Under the pieces are notes generated by a model, which made no database searches, was not told the origin of the DNA, and saw nothing but the letters and a program-made list of their open reading frames with translations. A stretch of 41,667 bases of DNA, taken from Chitinasiproducens palmae (GTDB taxonomy: Bacteria > Pseudomonadota > Gammaproteobacteria > Burkholderiales > Burkholderiaceae). Positions 15,140 to 23,804 of this stretch are shown here, in pieces (the stretch's first letter is position 1; every line of letters begins with the position of its first letter). The stretch spans positions 1-41,667 of the forward strand of contig NZ_FNLO01000018.1 in the NCBI RefSeq assembly GCF_900095735.1, read 5' to 3'. Position numbers and translations under genes: made by a program.

Positions 15140-16990
15140 ATGTATCAATACACAGAATTCGACAAAGCCTTCGTGCGCAGCCGCGCCGCCCAGTTCCGCG
15201 ACCAGCTCGAACGCTGGCAGAGCGGCCGGCTGCCCGAGGAAGCATTCCGCCCGCTGCGGCTGCAGAACGGTTGGTACGTACAACGCTATGCGCCGATGCT
15301 GCGCGTCGCCGTCCCGTACGGCGAACTGTCGAGCCGCCAGTTGCGTGCGCTCGCCAGGGTGGCGCGCGACTACGATGAGCCGGAGGCGGAGGTCTACCGC
15401 ACCGCGATGGAGACGCAGGGCAAGCTCGGCACGCGCCATCTGCCCACGCACTATGCGCACTTCACCACGCGCACCAATGTCCAGTTCAACTGGATCCCGC
15501 TGACGAAGGCCGCCGATGTGATGGACCTGCTGGCCGACGTCGACATGCACGGCATCCAGACCAGCGGCAACTGCATCCGCAACATCACCAGCGACGAGCG
15601 CGCCGGCATTGCCGTCGACGAAGTGGCCGATCCGCGGCCGTTTGCCGAGATCATGCGGCAGTGGTCGACGCTCCACCCGGAATTCGCCTTCCTGCCGCGC
15701 AAGTTCAAGATCGCGATCAGCGGCGCCAGCGAGGACCGCGCCGCCACCGGCTGGCACGATGTCGGCCTGCATCTGGTGCGCAACGCGGCCGGCGAACTGG
15801 GTTTCAGCGTGCACGTGGGCGGCGGCATGGGACGCACACCGGTGATCGCGACCCGGCTGCGCGACTTCCTGCCGTGGAACCAGATCATGAACTACCTCGA
15901 AGCGGTGGTGCGGGTCTATAACCGGTTCGGGCGCCGCGACAACAAGTACAAGGCGCGGATCAAGATCCTCGTGAAGGCCGAGGGCCAGCGTTACATCGAC
16001 GAGGTGGAGGCGGAGTACCGGCAGATCGTCGAACATGACGGCGGCCCGCACACCATTCCGCAGGCGGAACTCGACCGCGTCGCTGCCTGCTTCGTGCCGC
16101 CGGCGCTCGCACAGCGCGCACCCCATGACCCTGACGCGGCGGCCGCGCAGCTCGACGCGCATGCCGCCGCCGAACCCGCGTTCGCGCGCTGGCTTGACCG
16201 CAACGTCGCGCCGCACAAGCTGCCGGGCCTGCGCATCGTCACGCTGTCGTTCAAGCGGCCGGGCCAGGCACCGGGCGACGCGTCGGCCGATCAGCTCGAC
16301 ACCGTCGCCGAGCTGGCCGACCGCTTTTCGGCCGGCGAGGCGCGCGTCACGCACCGACAGAACGTGGTGTTGCCATGGGTCCATGCGGAGGACCTGTTCA
16401 CACTGTGGCAGGCGGCGCGCGCCGCAGGCTTCGCGAGCACCAATGTCCAGTTGCTGACCGACATGATCGCGTGTCCGGGCGGCGACTTCTGCGCGCTCGC
16501 CAATGCGCGTTCGATTCCGATTGCCGAGGCGATCACCGAGCGCTATCAGGATCTGGACGAGCTCGACGACATCGGCGAGATCGATCTGCACATCAGCGGC
16601 TGCATCAATTCCTGCGGACACCACCACAGCGGTCATATCGGCATTCTGGGCGTCGACAAGGACGGCAAGGAGTGGTACCAGATCACGCTCGGCGGTGCCG
16701 ACGGTTCGTCGCGCAACGGCGCGGCCCAGGCCGGCAAGGTGATCGGGCCGTCGTTCTCGGCCGAAGAGGTGCCGGACGTGATCGAGGCCGTGCTCGCCAC
16801 CTATCGCGACACGCGCGTTGCCACCGAACAGGCGCGCGAAAGCTTCGCCGCGACGGTCCGGCGCGTCGGCCTCGACGCGTTCAAGGCGGCGGCCAATGCC
16901 GCCCGCCATGCCGCCCCGAATGGCGCCACGGCGGCAGCCACAGCGGCAGCCTCGTCTGCCACCCCGTCCGCCACTCGCCAAGCCTCATGA
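15140..16990 (+). CDS. cysI: Nitrite/sulfite reductase hemoprotein (assimilatory sulfite reductase, CysI type)
   Basis: This 616-residue protein has the two-fold repeated ferredoxin-like and siroheme domains of the sulfite/nitrite reductase family. The four cysteines that hold the [4Fe-4S] cluster next to siroheme are clear: ACPGGDFC (Cys-x5-Cys, about residue 445) and SGCINSC (Cys-x3-Cys, about residue 490). TSGNCIRN near residue 140 is the first-half counterpart. It reduces sulfite to sulfide in cysteine synthesis. The CysI identity is favoured over nitrite reductase because the next gene is DUF934, its habitual partner in proteobacteria. The C-terminus carries an extra 50-residue Ala/Thr/Ser-rich tail. 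No cysJ flavoprotein is nearby. The stop overlaps the next start (ATGA). Confidence 0.9.
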   Translation: MYQYTEFDKAFVRSRAAQFRDQLERWQSGRLPEEAFRPLRLQNGWYVQRYAPMLRVAVPYGELSSRQLRALARVARDYDEPEAEVYRTAMETQGKLGTRHLPTHYAHFTTRTNVQFNWIPLTKAADVMDLLADVDMHGIQTSGNCIRNITSDERAGIAVDEVADPRPFAEIMRQWSTLHPEFAFLPRKFKIAISGASEDRAATGWHDVGLHLVRNAAGELGFSVHVGGGMGRTPVIATRLRDFLPWNQIMNYLEAVVRVYNRFGRRDNKYKARIKILVKAEGQRYIDEVEAEYRQIVEHDGGPHTIPQAELDRVAACFVPPALAQRAPHDPDAAAAQLDAHAAAEPAFARWLDRNVAPHKLPGLRIVTLSFKRPGQAPGDASADQLDTVAELADRFSAGEARVTHRQNVVLPWVHAEDLFTLWQAARAAGFASTNVQLLTDMIACPGGDFCALANARSIPIAEAITERYQDLDELDDIGEIDLHISGCINSCGHHHSGHIGILGVDKDGKEWYQITLGGADGSSRNGAAQAGKVIGPSFSAEEVPDVIEAVLATYRDTRVATEQARESFAATVRRVGLDAFKAAANAARHAAPNGATAAATAAASSATPSATRQAS

Positions 16991-17385
16991 ATCCGGTCAA
17001 TTTCCAACTCCTGCTCGCCGGCGACCATGTGCCGGCCGACGGTATCCGCAGCATCGCGCTGGCCAACGACGCCGATCCGGCCAGCCTGGCGGACTCGTTC
17101 GATCGTATCGAACGGATCGACCTGCATTTTCCCGACTTCACCGACGGACGGGCGTTCAGCCAGGCCTATCTGCTGCGGCGGCGTCTCGGTTTCACCGGCG
17201 ACCTGCGTGCGACCGGCGACGTGCTGATCGATCAACTGGTGCAGATGGAACGTGTCGGCTTCACGAGCGCGGTGCTCAAGGAAGGTGTCGACCCAGCCGA
17301 CGCGGCGCGGCAGTTCGAGCGCTTCCCGGCGTTCTATCAGGCCGACACGGTCGAGCAACGTCCGCGTTTCAACCGGCCGGCCTGA
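16987..17385 (+). CDS. DUF934 protein, sulfite-reductase partner
   Basis: This 132-residue cytoplasmic protein belongs to the DUF934 family. It shows the expected core FPDFTDGRAFSQAYLLRRRL and the following GDVLIDQLVQMERVGF segment, ending in FPAFYQAD. The family occurs almost always beside sulfite reductase or cysH and is thought to support sulfite reductase, but no biochemical role is settled. The ATG overlaps the cysI stop by four bases, giving strong translational coupling. In many Burkholderiales cysH, cysD and cysN follow; here a convergent permease gene follows 60 bp later, so the sulfate-activation genes must be elsewhere. Confidence 0.85.
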   Translation: MNPVNFQLLLAGDHVPADGIRSIALANDADPASLADSFDRIERIDLHFPDFTDGRAFSQAYLLRRRLGFTGDLRATGDVLIDQLVQMERVGFTSAVLKEGVDPADAARQFERFPAFYQADTVEQRPRFNRPA

Positions 17386-17445
17386 GCGCCCAGCCCTCCC
17401 GCCGCCCACATGGCACGGATGCGTGGCAGACGGGGCAGGATTGCC

Positions 17446-18363
17446 TCAGCGCGCCGCGTGGCTTGCGCGGCTCGCCAGCACATGCATCGCGCCTTCGGCG
17501 ACCAGCATCGCGACGCCGAGCCAGATCGGCGCGTAGGTCAGCCACGCATCGCCACTGATGCGACCGCCCAGCAGCAATGCGACGCCGAGCAGCATCACCG
17601 GTTCGACGTAGCCGAGCAGGCCGAACAGCCCGAACGGCAGCAGCCGGCTCGACACCATGTAGCTGACCAGGGCCGCGGCGCTGATCAGGCCGAGCACCGG
17701 CACCAGACCGAACAGCGCCGGATGGGCGCGATAGGTCGCCAGCGTCGACGGGCCGTGCAGTACCAGATAGACCGCGATTGGCACCATCAGCCATACGTCG
17801 AAGCAGAAGCCGCCCAGCGAATCCAGCCGGAAACGGCGGCGCAGGATGAAGTAGAGCGGGTAGCCGAGCGCCACGACCAGTGTTTCCCACGACACGCTGC
17901 CGACGCGATAGAGTTCATGGCATACGCCAAACGCGGCACAGAGCGTCGCCACGCGCTTCAGCGGCGTCAATCGCTCGCCGTAGTGCAGCCGGCCGATCAC
18001 GACCATCAGCAGCGGCAGCAGGAAATAGCCGAGCGAGACTTCGAGCGCGCGGTTGTGCAACGGCGCCCACATGAACAGCAGCAGCTGCACGGCGAGCAGC
18101 AACGCGCAGACGGGCATGGCCAGCCACAGTGCGCCGTGCGTCCGCGCACGTTCGGCGATGTCGCGGACCTGCGGCCAGGCACCGCTCAGGACTACGAACA
18201 GGGCGACGCAGGGAGCGGTCAGCAGCATGCGCCAGCCGAAGATTTCCGTTGCATCGAGCGGGCCGAGCAGCGTCACGAAGTAGTACAGCACGCTGAACAG
18301 CACCGATGCCATCACCGACAGCAGCACGCCTTTTGACGATCGATTCGACACGCTCTCCGCCAT
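17446..18363 (-). CDS. rarD: EamA family transporter RarD
   Basis: This 305-residue protein has ten predicted transmembrane helices in two EamA halves. The N-terminal KGVLLSVMASVLFSVLYYFV, the EIFGWRMLLTAP segment and the VSLGYFLLPLLMVVIGRLHY stretch are the conserved landmarks of RarD (chloramphenicol-sensitive protein RarD). Family members are drug/metabolite exporters of mostly unknown substrate. The ATG at 18363 gives the expected length; open sequence upstream of it is not conserved-looking. The gene converges on the DUF934 gene and is in the same direction as the DUF2917-like gene 179 bp upstream. Confidence 0.87.
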   Translation of the reverse strand: MAESVSNRSSKGVLLSVMASVLFSVLYYFVTLLGPLDATEIFGWRMLLTAPCVALFVVLSGAWPQVRDIAERARTHGALWLAMPVCALLLAVQLLLFMWAPLHNRALEVSLGYFLLPLLMVVIGRLHYGERLTPLKRVATLCAAFGVCHELYRVGSVSWETLVVALGYPLYFILRRRFRLDSLGGFCFDVWLMVPIAVYLVLHGPSTLATYRAHPALFGLVPVLGLISAAALVSYMVSSRLLPFGLFGLLGYVEPVMLLGVALLLGGRISGDAWLTYAPIWLGVAMLVAEGAMHVLASRASHAAR

Positions 18364-18542
18364 CCGTGGATTCCGACAGGCTCCGCGGCATGCCGTCGTG
18401 AGCGGGGCGGCACGGGTCGCGGAGTCGAGCCCGAATTCTAACGCCGCGGCCCGTGCCCGCGCGTGCGGGCAAGCCAGAATTGCGCGATGATCGGCGGCGC
18501 GGGCCGGCCGCGTCTGGCCATGCCGGCGCGCGGCGTGCCGGT

Positions 18543-19064
18543 TCAACGTCGGCTGGCGTGGCGACGTGAGCAGCGGCGCGCAAGCCCGGCCCCGGCGGCT
18601 CGGACCAGACGGCAATCCGCGCTGCGTGGCCCTGGGTTGGCCAGCCGCAGCCAGGCCGGCCCGTCGGCGTGCCAGTCCTGGCCGGCGGCGACGCGACACG
18701 TCGCGGCGGGAACCCCGGCGTCGTGCGCCAGCTCGCTTACCGCGCCATTGCTCACGGCGATGCACACGACGCCGGCGCGCACCAGCAAGCGGTCGCCGCG
18801 TCGCGTTCGTATCCATCGGCAGGCGCCGGCGGGCAGCATCAGCACTTCTGTGGCATCGTGAGCGCGCTCGGCGAGGTCGGACTGGCCGGGGCCGACCGCC
18901 GCGCGCACCGAGTTCGCCGCAGTGGCCGCCACGGCCGACAGGCGCGCCGGGCGGCCGTGTGCGAAGTGGGGCGGCATGAGGTCGGCGAGTGCGCGACGGG
19001 ACAGCGCGGCCAGCCAGGACAGGTTTCGGACGAGGCGGGAGGGCAGCATATGACGCGTGAACAT
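18543..19064 (-). CDS. Hypothetical protein with DUF2917-like C-terminal part
   Basis: This is a 173-codon frame. Residues from about 75 to 155 read like a small beta-barrel of the DUF2917 kind: an LPAGACRWIRTRRGDRLLVR opening, then a short strand (AGVVCIAVS), and a DWHADGPAWLRL segment where the family has its W-x-S/A-x-G-x-A pattern. Codon usage in this part is GC3-rich and normal for the window. The N-terminal 70 residues are Ala/Arg-rich and less convincing, and no ribosome binding site precedes the ATG at 19064, so the true start may be internal. It is divergent from the MocR regulator gene. Function unknown. It could still be a chance frame. Confidence 0.45.
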   Translation of the reverse strand: MFTRHMLPSRLVRNLSWLAALSRRALADLMPPHFAHGRPARLSAVAATAANSVRAAVGPGQSDLAERAHDATEVLMLPAGACRWIRTRRGDRLLVRAGVVCIAVSNGAVSELAHDAGVPAATCRVAAGQDWHADGPAWLRLANPGPRSADCRLVRAAGAGLARRCSRRHASRR

Positions 19065-19237
19065 GGCAGCGGAGCGAGTGGAACGATGACGTCAGGCTAC
19101 GGCGGGTTCGATCACCGCGACAGTCACAGCGGCTCACCGTCTGTGTCGATACAGCCGCCCTTTTCACTTGCTGTAGCGCGCCACTTCGGCCGCCTCTGTA
19201 TCTGCCGCGCGCACGCCGCTGCGGGCATCCTGTGCGC

Positions 19238-20782
19238 ATGACGCTGTCCGCTTCCCCCTCCGAGACCGACCTCGACGCCGGCTCCGATCTTGCGCCTGTC
19301 GCCGGTCACGCTTCCGTCTCTGGCCCCAGGCAGGATGGGCCGCTCTATCAGCGCCTGGCGGCGCAGTATCGTCGCGTGATGACCGCCGGCGCGCTGAAGG
19401 CCGGCGATCGCTTTCCGTCGGTCCGCGCATTGATGCGGCAGCACGGCGTCAGCCTCGCCACGGCCACGCGCGTGTGCCATGAACTGGAGGACGCCGGCTG
19501 GCTCGAAGCGCGGCCTCGGTCCGGCTATTTCGTGCGGCGGCAGCGCGGCGCGACGCTGCCCGCGGTCGCCGAACCGGAGACCAGTGCATTGCCCGCGGCC
19601 GCGCAGTACGTCGGTCTGCACGAACGCATCTCGGCGGTGATCGCGATGCAGCAGCGTTACCCGGATGCGATGAACCTGGGGGGCGCGACCGCCGCGCCGG
19701 CGCTGTATCCGGGCGAGCGTCTGCAGTCGCTGGCAACGAAGGCGCTGCGTCGCGAGCCGGCCTTGCTGACCGCGGTCGGCGCCGATCATGGCCACGCCGC
19801 CTTCCGCCAGGCGATTTCGCGCCGCGCGCTGTCGGCTGGTTTCACCGTGGCGCCGGCGGATGTGATCGTCACGCATGGCGCAATCGAGGCGGTCAATCTG
19901 GCCCTGCGCGCGGTGGCGCAGGCCGGCGATACAGTGGCGATCGAGTCACCGGCCTTCTTCGGTCTGCTGCAGATTCTTGAGAGCCTGGGTCTGCGCGCGC
20001 TGGAGATCCCGACCAGCCCGCGCCACGGCCTGTCGGTCGAAGCGCTCGAACTGGCGCTGGCGAGTTACGAGCGCATCGCGGCAGTGGTGGTCGTGCCGAA
20101 TCTGCAGAATCCGCTCGGCAGCATCATGCCCGACGCGCGCAAGGCTGCGCTGGTCGCCCTGTGCGCCCGCCATGGCGTGCCGCTGATCGAGGACGAGCCG
20201 TACCGTGAACTGGCCGACACGCCGTCGTTGAAGGCGCTGAAGGCGTGGGACCGGGACGGCGGCGTGATTCATTGCGCGTCGTTCAACAAGGTGCTGGCGC
20301 CAGGTTTGCGCCTGGGCTGGATCACGGCGGGGCGCTGGCAGGCGCGCGTGGCGATGTTGAAGTTCGCGCAGAGCCGGCACAACGAGACGTGGCCGCAGAT
20401 CGTGGCGGCGGAAATGATCGCGTCGGGCGCCTACGACCGCCATCTCGCGCAGTTGCGCACCCGCTTGCGCGCGCAGCGCGAGGCCTGCGCGGATGCGATC
20501 TGCCGTTATTTCCCGCCGGGCACGCGCCTGGGCACGCCCGAAGGCGGCCTGGTGCTGTGGGTGGAACTCCCGACGGGGGTGTCGTCGCAGCGCGTGTTCG
20601 AGCGGGCGCTGGTCGAGGAGGGCATCCGCGTGGCGCCCGGCACGATGTTCTCGAACTCCGACCGCTACGCGCATTGCATGCGGCTGAGTTGCCCCGCGCC
20701 TTTCTCCGCCGCGATCGACGATGCGCTGCGGCGGCTCGGCGCGCTGGTCGCGCGCCTTGCCAACGCCGCCGCCGGCGACTGA
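19238..20782 (+). CDS. MocR-type regulator: GntR winged helix fused to a fold-type I aminotransferase
   Basis: This 514-residue protein has a GntR winged helix at about residues 35-105 (GDRFPSVRALMRQHGVSLAT, then a Gly-Tyr-Phe wing) followed by a linker and a full aminotransferase domain. Visible PLP-site residues are the Asn of NLQNPLGS, the Asp-Glu-x-Tyr of EDEPYREL, the Schiff-base Lys in CASFNKVLAPGLRLGW (about residue 350) and a downstream Arg in MRLSCPAPF. MocR regulators use bound PLP or PLP-amino-acid adducts to control genes such as pdxST, gabTD or ddl. The target is not evident here. Either GTG 19232 or ATG 19238 may start translation. It ends four bases from the end of ppc, tail to tail. 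Confidence 0.88.
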   Translation: MTLSASPSETDLDAGSDLAPVAGHASVSGPRQDGPLYQRLAAQYRRVMTAGALKAGDRFPSVRALMRQHGVSLATATRVCHELEDAGWLEARPRSGYFVRRQRGATLPAVAEPETSALPAAAQYVGLHERISAVIAMQQRYPDAMNLGGATAAPALYPGERLQSLATKALRREPALLTAVGADHGHAAFRQAISRRALSAGFTVAPADVIVTHGAIEAVNLALRAVAQAGDTVAIESPAFFGLLQILESLGLRALEIPTSPRHGLSVEALELALASYERIAAVVVVPNLQNPLGSIMPDARKAALVALCARHGVPLIEDEPYRELADTPSLKALKAWDRDGGVIHCASFNKVLAPGLRLGWITAGRWQARVAMLKFAQSRHNETWPQIVAAEMIASGAYDRHLAQLRTRLRAQREACADAICRYFPPGTRLGTPEGGLVLWVELPTGVSSQRVFERALVEEGIRVAPGTMFSNSDRYAHCMRLSCPAPFSAAIDDALRRLGALVARLANAAAGD

Positions 20783-20786
20783 CCGG

Positions 20787-23723
20787 TCAACCGCTGTTGC
20801 GCAGTCCCTGGGCCAGGCCGTTGATCGTCTGATAGATCGCCCGCTGCGTTTCCGCCGTGCGATCGTCGCTGCGGTAGCGGCGCAGCAACTCGACCTGCAG
20901 GTGGTTCAACGGGTCCATGTACGGCAGCCGTTGCCGCAGCGAGCGGCGCAGCGCCGGCTTGGTGGCGAGCAGCGCGTCCTGTTCGAGCACGGCGAGCAAC
21001 AGTCGGTGCGTGCGCTGCCACTCGTCGCGGATGGTGCCGAAGATCCGCTCGCGCAGTTCCACGTCCTCGACCAGTTCGGCGTAGCGCGACGCGATGCCCA
21101 GATCGCTCTTGCTCATCACCATCTCCATATTGCCGAGCAGCATCTGCAGGAACGGCCATTCCCGGTTCATCGCATGCAGCGTGGCCATGCCGTCGGGGTT
21201 GGCTGTCAGCCACCGTTCGAGCGCGGTGCCGAAGCCATACCAGCCGGGCAGCATCAGCCGGCATTGCGACCACGAGAACACCCACGGTATCGCGCGCAGG
21301 TCGTCGATGCGCACGCCCGGCTTGCGCGCCGCCGGCCGGCTGCCGATGTTCAGGTCGGCGATCTCGGCGAGCGGCGTCGACTCGCGGAAATAGGCAACGA
21401 AGCCCGGCGTTTCGTAGACCAGTTCGCGATACGCGCGGTAGGCCAGCTCGGAGAGTTCGGCCATCACCTCGCAGTAGCGCGGCTCGTCGGCGGGCGCGTC
21501 GCGACCGTCGCCGAGGCTTGCCCGCAGGGTGGCGGCGACAATCGTTTCGAGATTGCGCCGGCCCATGTAGGCGGTCGCGTACTTCGATGCGATGACCTCG
21601 CCCTGTTCGGTGATGCGGATCTGTCCGTCGACGGTGCGCGCCGGTTGCGCGACGATCGCCTGATAGCTGGAGCCGCCGCCGCGGCCCACCGAACCGCCGC
21701 GGCCGTGGAACAGGCGCAGGCCGACGCCGTGACGGGCGCATACCGCGATCAGGTCTTTCTCCGCCTGATACAGCTCCCATCCAGAGGTCAGGAAGCCGCC
21801 GTCCTTGTTGCTGTCGGAGTAGCCGAGCATCACTTCCTGCCGGTCGCCGGTGGAGCGCAGCAGCGCGCGATAGAGCGGCAGCGAGAACAGCGCTTCCATC
21901 ACCTGGCCGGCGTGGCGCAGATCGTCGATTGTTTCGAAGAGCGGCACGATGTCGAGCGCCAGCCTCGGTCCACCGGCGCGCAGGTCGCCGCTTTCGCCAC
22001 TTCCATCACCTTCGCTACTTTCGCCCGCATTGGCCGCCGCGCCGGTTCGTGTCGCGTGCGCCGCCTCCGCCGGCAGCAACAGGCCCGCCTCCTTCAGCAG
22101 CAACGCCAGTTCGAGCATGTCCGAGACGCTGGTGCTCTTGGAGATGATCGCGTGGCGGATCGCCGCCTCGCCGAAGCGCTCGCGCAGCCAGCGCGCGGTG
22201 AAGAAGATGCGCAACTCACCTTGCGTCTGCGCCGAGTAATCGAGATACGGCGACCAGAGCGGACGGGGCGTGGCCAGTTCCTCGGTCAGCAAGGCCACGC
22301 GCGCGTCCTCGGGCAGCGCGGCGTAGTCGTCGGCGCGCCCGGCGCGGGCCAGCAATTCGGCGACGGTGGCCTCGTGCACCTCGGCGTTCTGCCGCAGGTC
22401 GATTGTCGCCAGATGCAGCCCGAATACTTCGACTGCCCGGATCAGATCGCCGAGACGGCCGTTGGCCAGGTCGTCGCAGCCCTGCTGGCGCAGCGAATCG
22501 GCGACACAGACGAGATCAGCGCGCAGCGCCGCCGCGTCCGGATAGGGCGCGGCTCCGTCGGCGGCGCGGCTGCGCTCGGCGGCCGGCCGGCCGCCGGTTT
22601 CGCCGACGCGTTCCGCGTGGGCCAGCGCGGTCGCGCGAACCCGCGCCTCGATGCCGATCAGCGCGCGGCGGTACGGTTCGTCCTCACGGTGCGGAGACGT
22701 GTCGCCGGAGCGCTCGGCCAACGCCAGCAGGCCGGGTGTCGCGGCCCGCAGCGACGTCGAGAGCGGCAGGGCGATGTTGAGCGCGTAGCACTCCCGTTCG
22801 TACAGCCGCAGCAGCGCCGCGGACTGCAGACGAAACGTCTCGTCGAGCACTTCGGCGGTGACGAACGGATTGCCGTCGCGGTCGCCGCCGATCCACGAGC
22901 CGATCTGCATGAAGGCTGGCAGGCGCGCGCCGTCGCCGGCGCCAGCCTTCGCGTCGCCGGGTGCGCCGCCGTCTTGCTGTTCGATCGTGGCGAGCCAATG
23001 CTCGATGCGACGGTACATGCGCGGCAGTTCGGAGAAGAACGTGTCCTGGAAGTGGCTGATGCCGTTTTTCACCTCGTCGGTCACCGCGAGCTTGGTCGGC
23101 CGCAGCATGCGCGTGTGCCATAGCGTGAGCACATTGCGCGCGAGCTCGGCGCGATTTTCCTCGGCCTCCTCGGGCGTCAGTGTCTGCCGGGCGCGCACCC
23201 GCAGCAAGTGCGCGATATTGCGTTCGCACTCCAGGATCGACCGGCGCTTCACCTCGGTGGGGTGGGCGGTCAGCACCGGTGCGATCAGTGCGTGCTCGAA
23301 GAAGGACCGCACGTCGGTGGGGCTCAGACCGCGCTCGGCCAGGCGCGGCCATTCCGCCTGCAGATTGCCTTCGCCGGGGGGATCGCCGCGCATCTCCGCC
23401 TGACGGCTCAGATCGATCTGGTGCTGGTCCTCGGCGATGTTGCTGAGCAGCAGGAAGTAGCTGTAGGCCCGCACCACGGTCTGCAATGCAGCGCCTTCGA
23501 GTCCGTTGAGCAGGGCGTCCAGCCGCGCGCGCGCCTCGCCATCCGCGTCACGCGCGAAGCGCACGGCAAGCTGACGAATGTCCTCGACGATGCCGAAGGT
23601 CTGCATGCCTTCCTGGGCCTGCAGCACGTCGCCAAGCATCTTGCCCAGCATGCGCACGTCCTCGCGCAGCGCCTGGTGTGCGCGTTCGCCGTGCGAGCGC
23701 TCGTGTTCGTCCATCGCGGTCAT
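20787..23723 (-). CDS. ppc: Phosphoenolpyruvate carboxylase
   Basis: This 978-residue enzyme carboxylates PEP to oxaloacetate and refills the TCA cycle. The catalytic landmarks are intact: LTAHPTEVKRRS (active-site His, about residue 150), GYSDSNKDGG (about residue 632) and the FHGRGGSVGRGGG glycine loop (about residue 671). The C-terminus is the expected LRNSG; in this family the terminal Gly-type end lies at the active site. It is longer than E. coli PEPC (883 residues) because of Ala/Gly-rich insertions, for example around residues 555-585. AAGGAGG precedes the ATG at 23723; MDEHER four codons in is an alternative. D-lactate dehydrogenase lies 81 bp upstream in the same direction. Confidence 0.95.
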   Translation of the reverse strand: MTAMDEHERSHGERAHQALREDVRMLGKMLGDVLQAQEGMQTFGIVEDIRQLAVRFARDADGEARARLDALLNGLEGAALQTVVRAYSYFLLLSNIAEDQHQIDLSRQAEMRGDPPGEGNLQAEWPRLAERGLSPTDVRSFFEHALIAPVLTAHPTEVKRRSILECERNIAHLLRVRARQTLTPEEAEENRAELARNVLTLWHTRMLRPTKLAVTDEVKNGISHFQDTFFSELPRMYRRIEHWLATIEQQDGGAPGDAKAGAGDGARLPAFMQIGSWIGGDRDGNPFVTAEVLDETFRLQSAALLRLYERECYALNIALPLSTSLRAATPGLLALAERSGDTSPHREDEPYRRALIGIEARVRATALAHAERVGETGGRPAAERSRAADGAAPYPDAAALRADLVCVADSLRQQGCDDLANGRLGDLIRAVEVFGLHLATIDLRQNAEVHEATVAELLARAGRADDYAALPEDARVALLTEELATPRPLWSPYLDYSAQTQGELRIFFTARWLRERFGEAAIRHAIISKSTSVSDMLELALLLKEAGLLLPAEAAHATRTGAAANAGESSEGDGSGESGDLRAGGPRLALDIVPLFETIDDLRHAGQVMEALFSLPLYRALLRSTGDRQEVMLGYSDSNKDGGFLTSGWELYQAEKDLIAVCARHGVGLRLFHGRGGSVGRGGGSSYQAIVAQPARTVDGQIRITEQGEVIASKYATAYMGRRNLETIVAATLRASLGDGRDAPADEPRYCEVMAELSELAYRAYRELVYETPGFVAYFRESTPLAEIADLNIGSRPAARKPGVRIDDLRAIPWVFSWSQCRLMLPGWYGFGTALERWLTANPDGMATLHAMNREWPFLQMLLGNMEMVMSKSDLGIASRYAELVEDVELRERIFGTIRDEWQRTHRLLLAVLEQDALLATKPALRRSLRQRLPYMDPLNHLQVELLRRYRSDDRTAETQRAIYQTINGLAQGLRNSG

Positions 23724-23804
23724 GCCGCCTCCTTCGCTTGGGCCGGCCGCGCACGCGCGCCAGCGGTTCGAGTGGCTGCGCCGGCGCAGCGGCCGGCGTA
23801 CGGT

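Noticed and set aside
15005-16981. A 658-codon open frame on the minus strand covering almost all of cysI
   Set aside because: It is the antisense of a clear sulfite reductase with intact cluster cysteines. The translation is Arg/His/Gly-rich, matches no family I know, and long antisense frames are expected in GC3-rich genes.
20721-23123. An 800-codon plus-strand frame opposite ppc
   Set aside because: ppc is unambiguous on the other strand. The plus-strand translation is Arg/Gln/Ala-rich with no recognisable domain or start signal.
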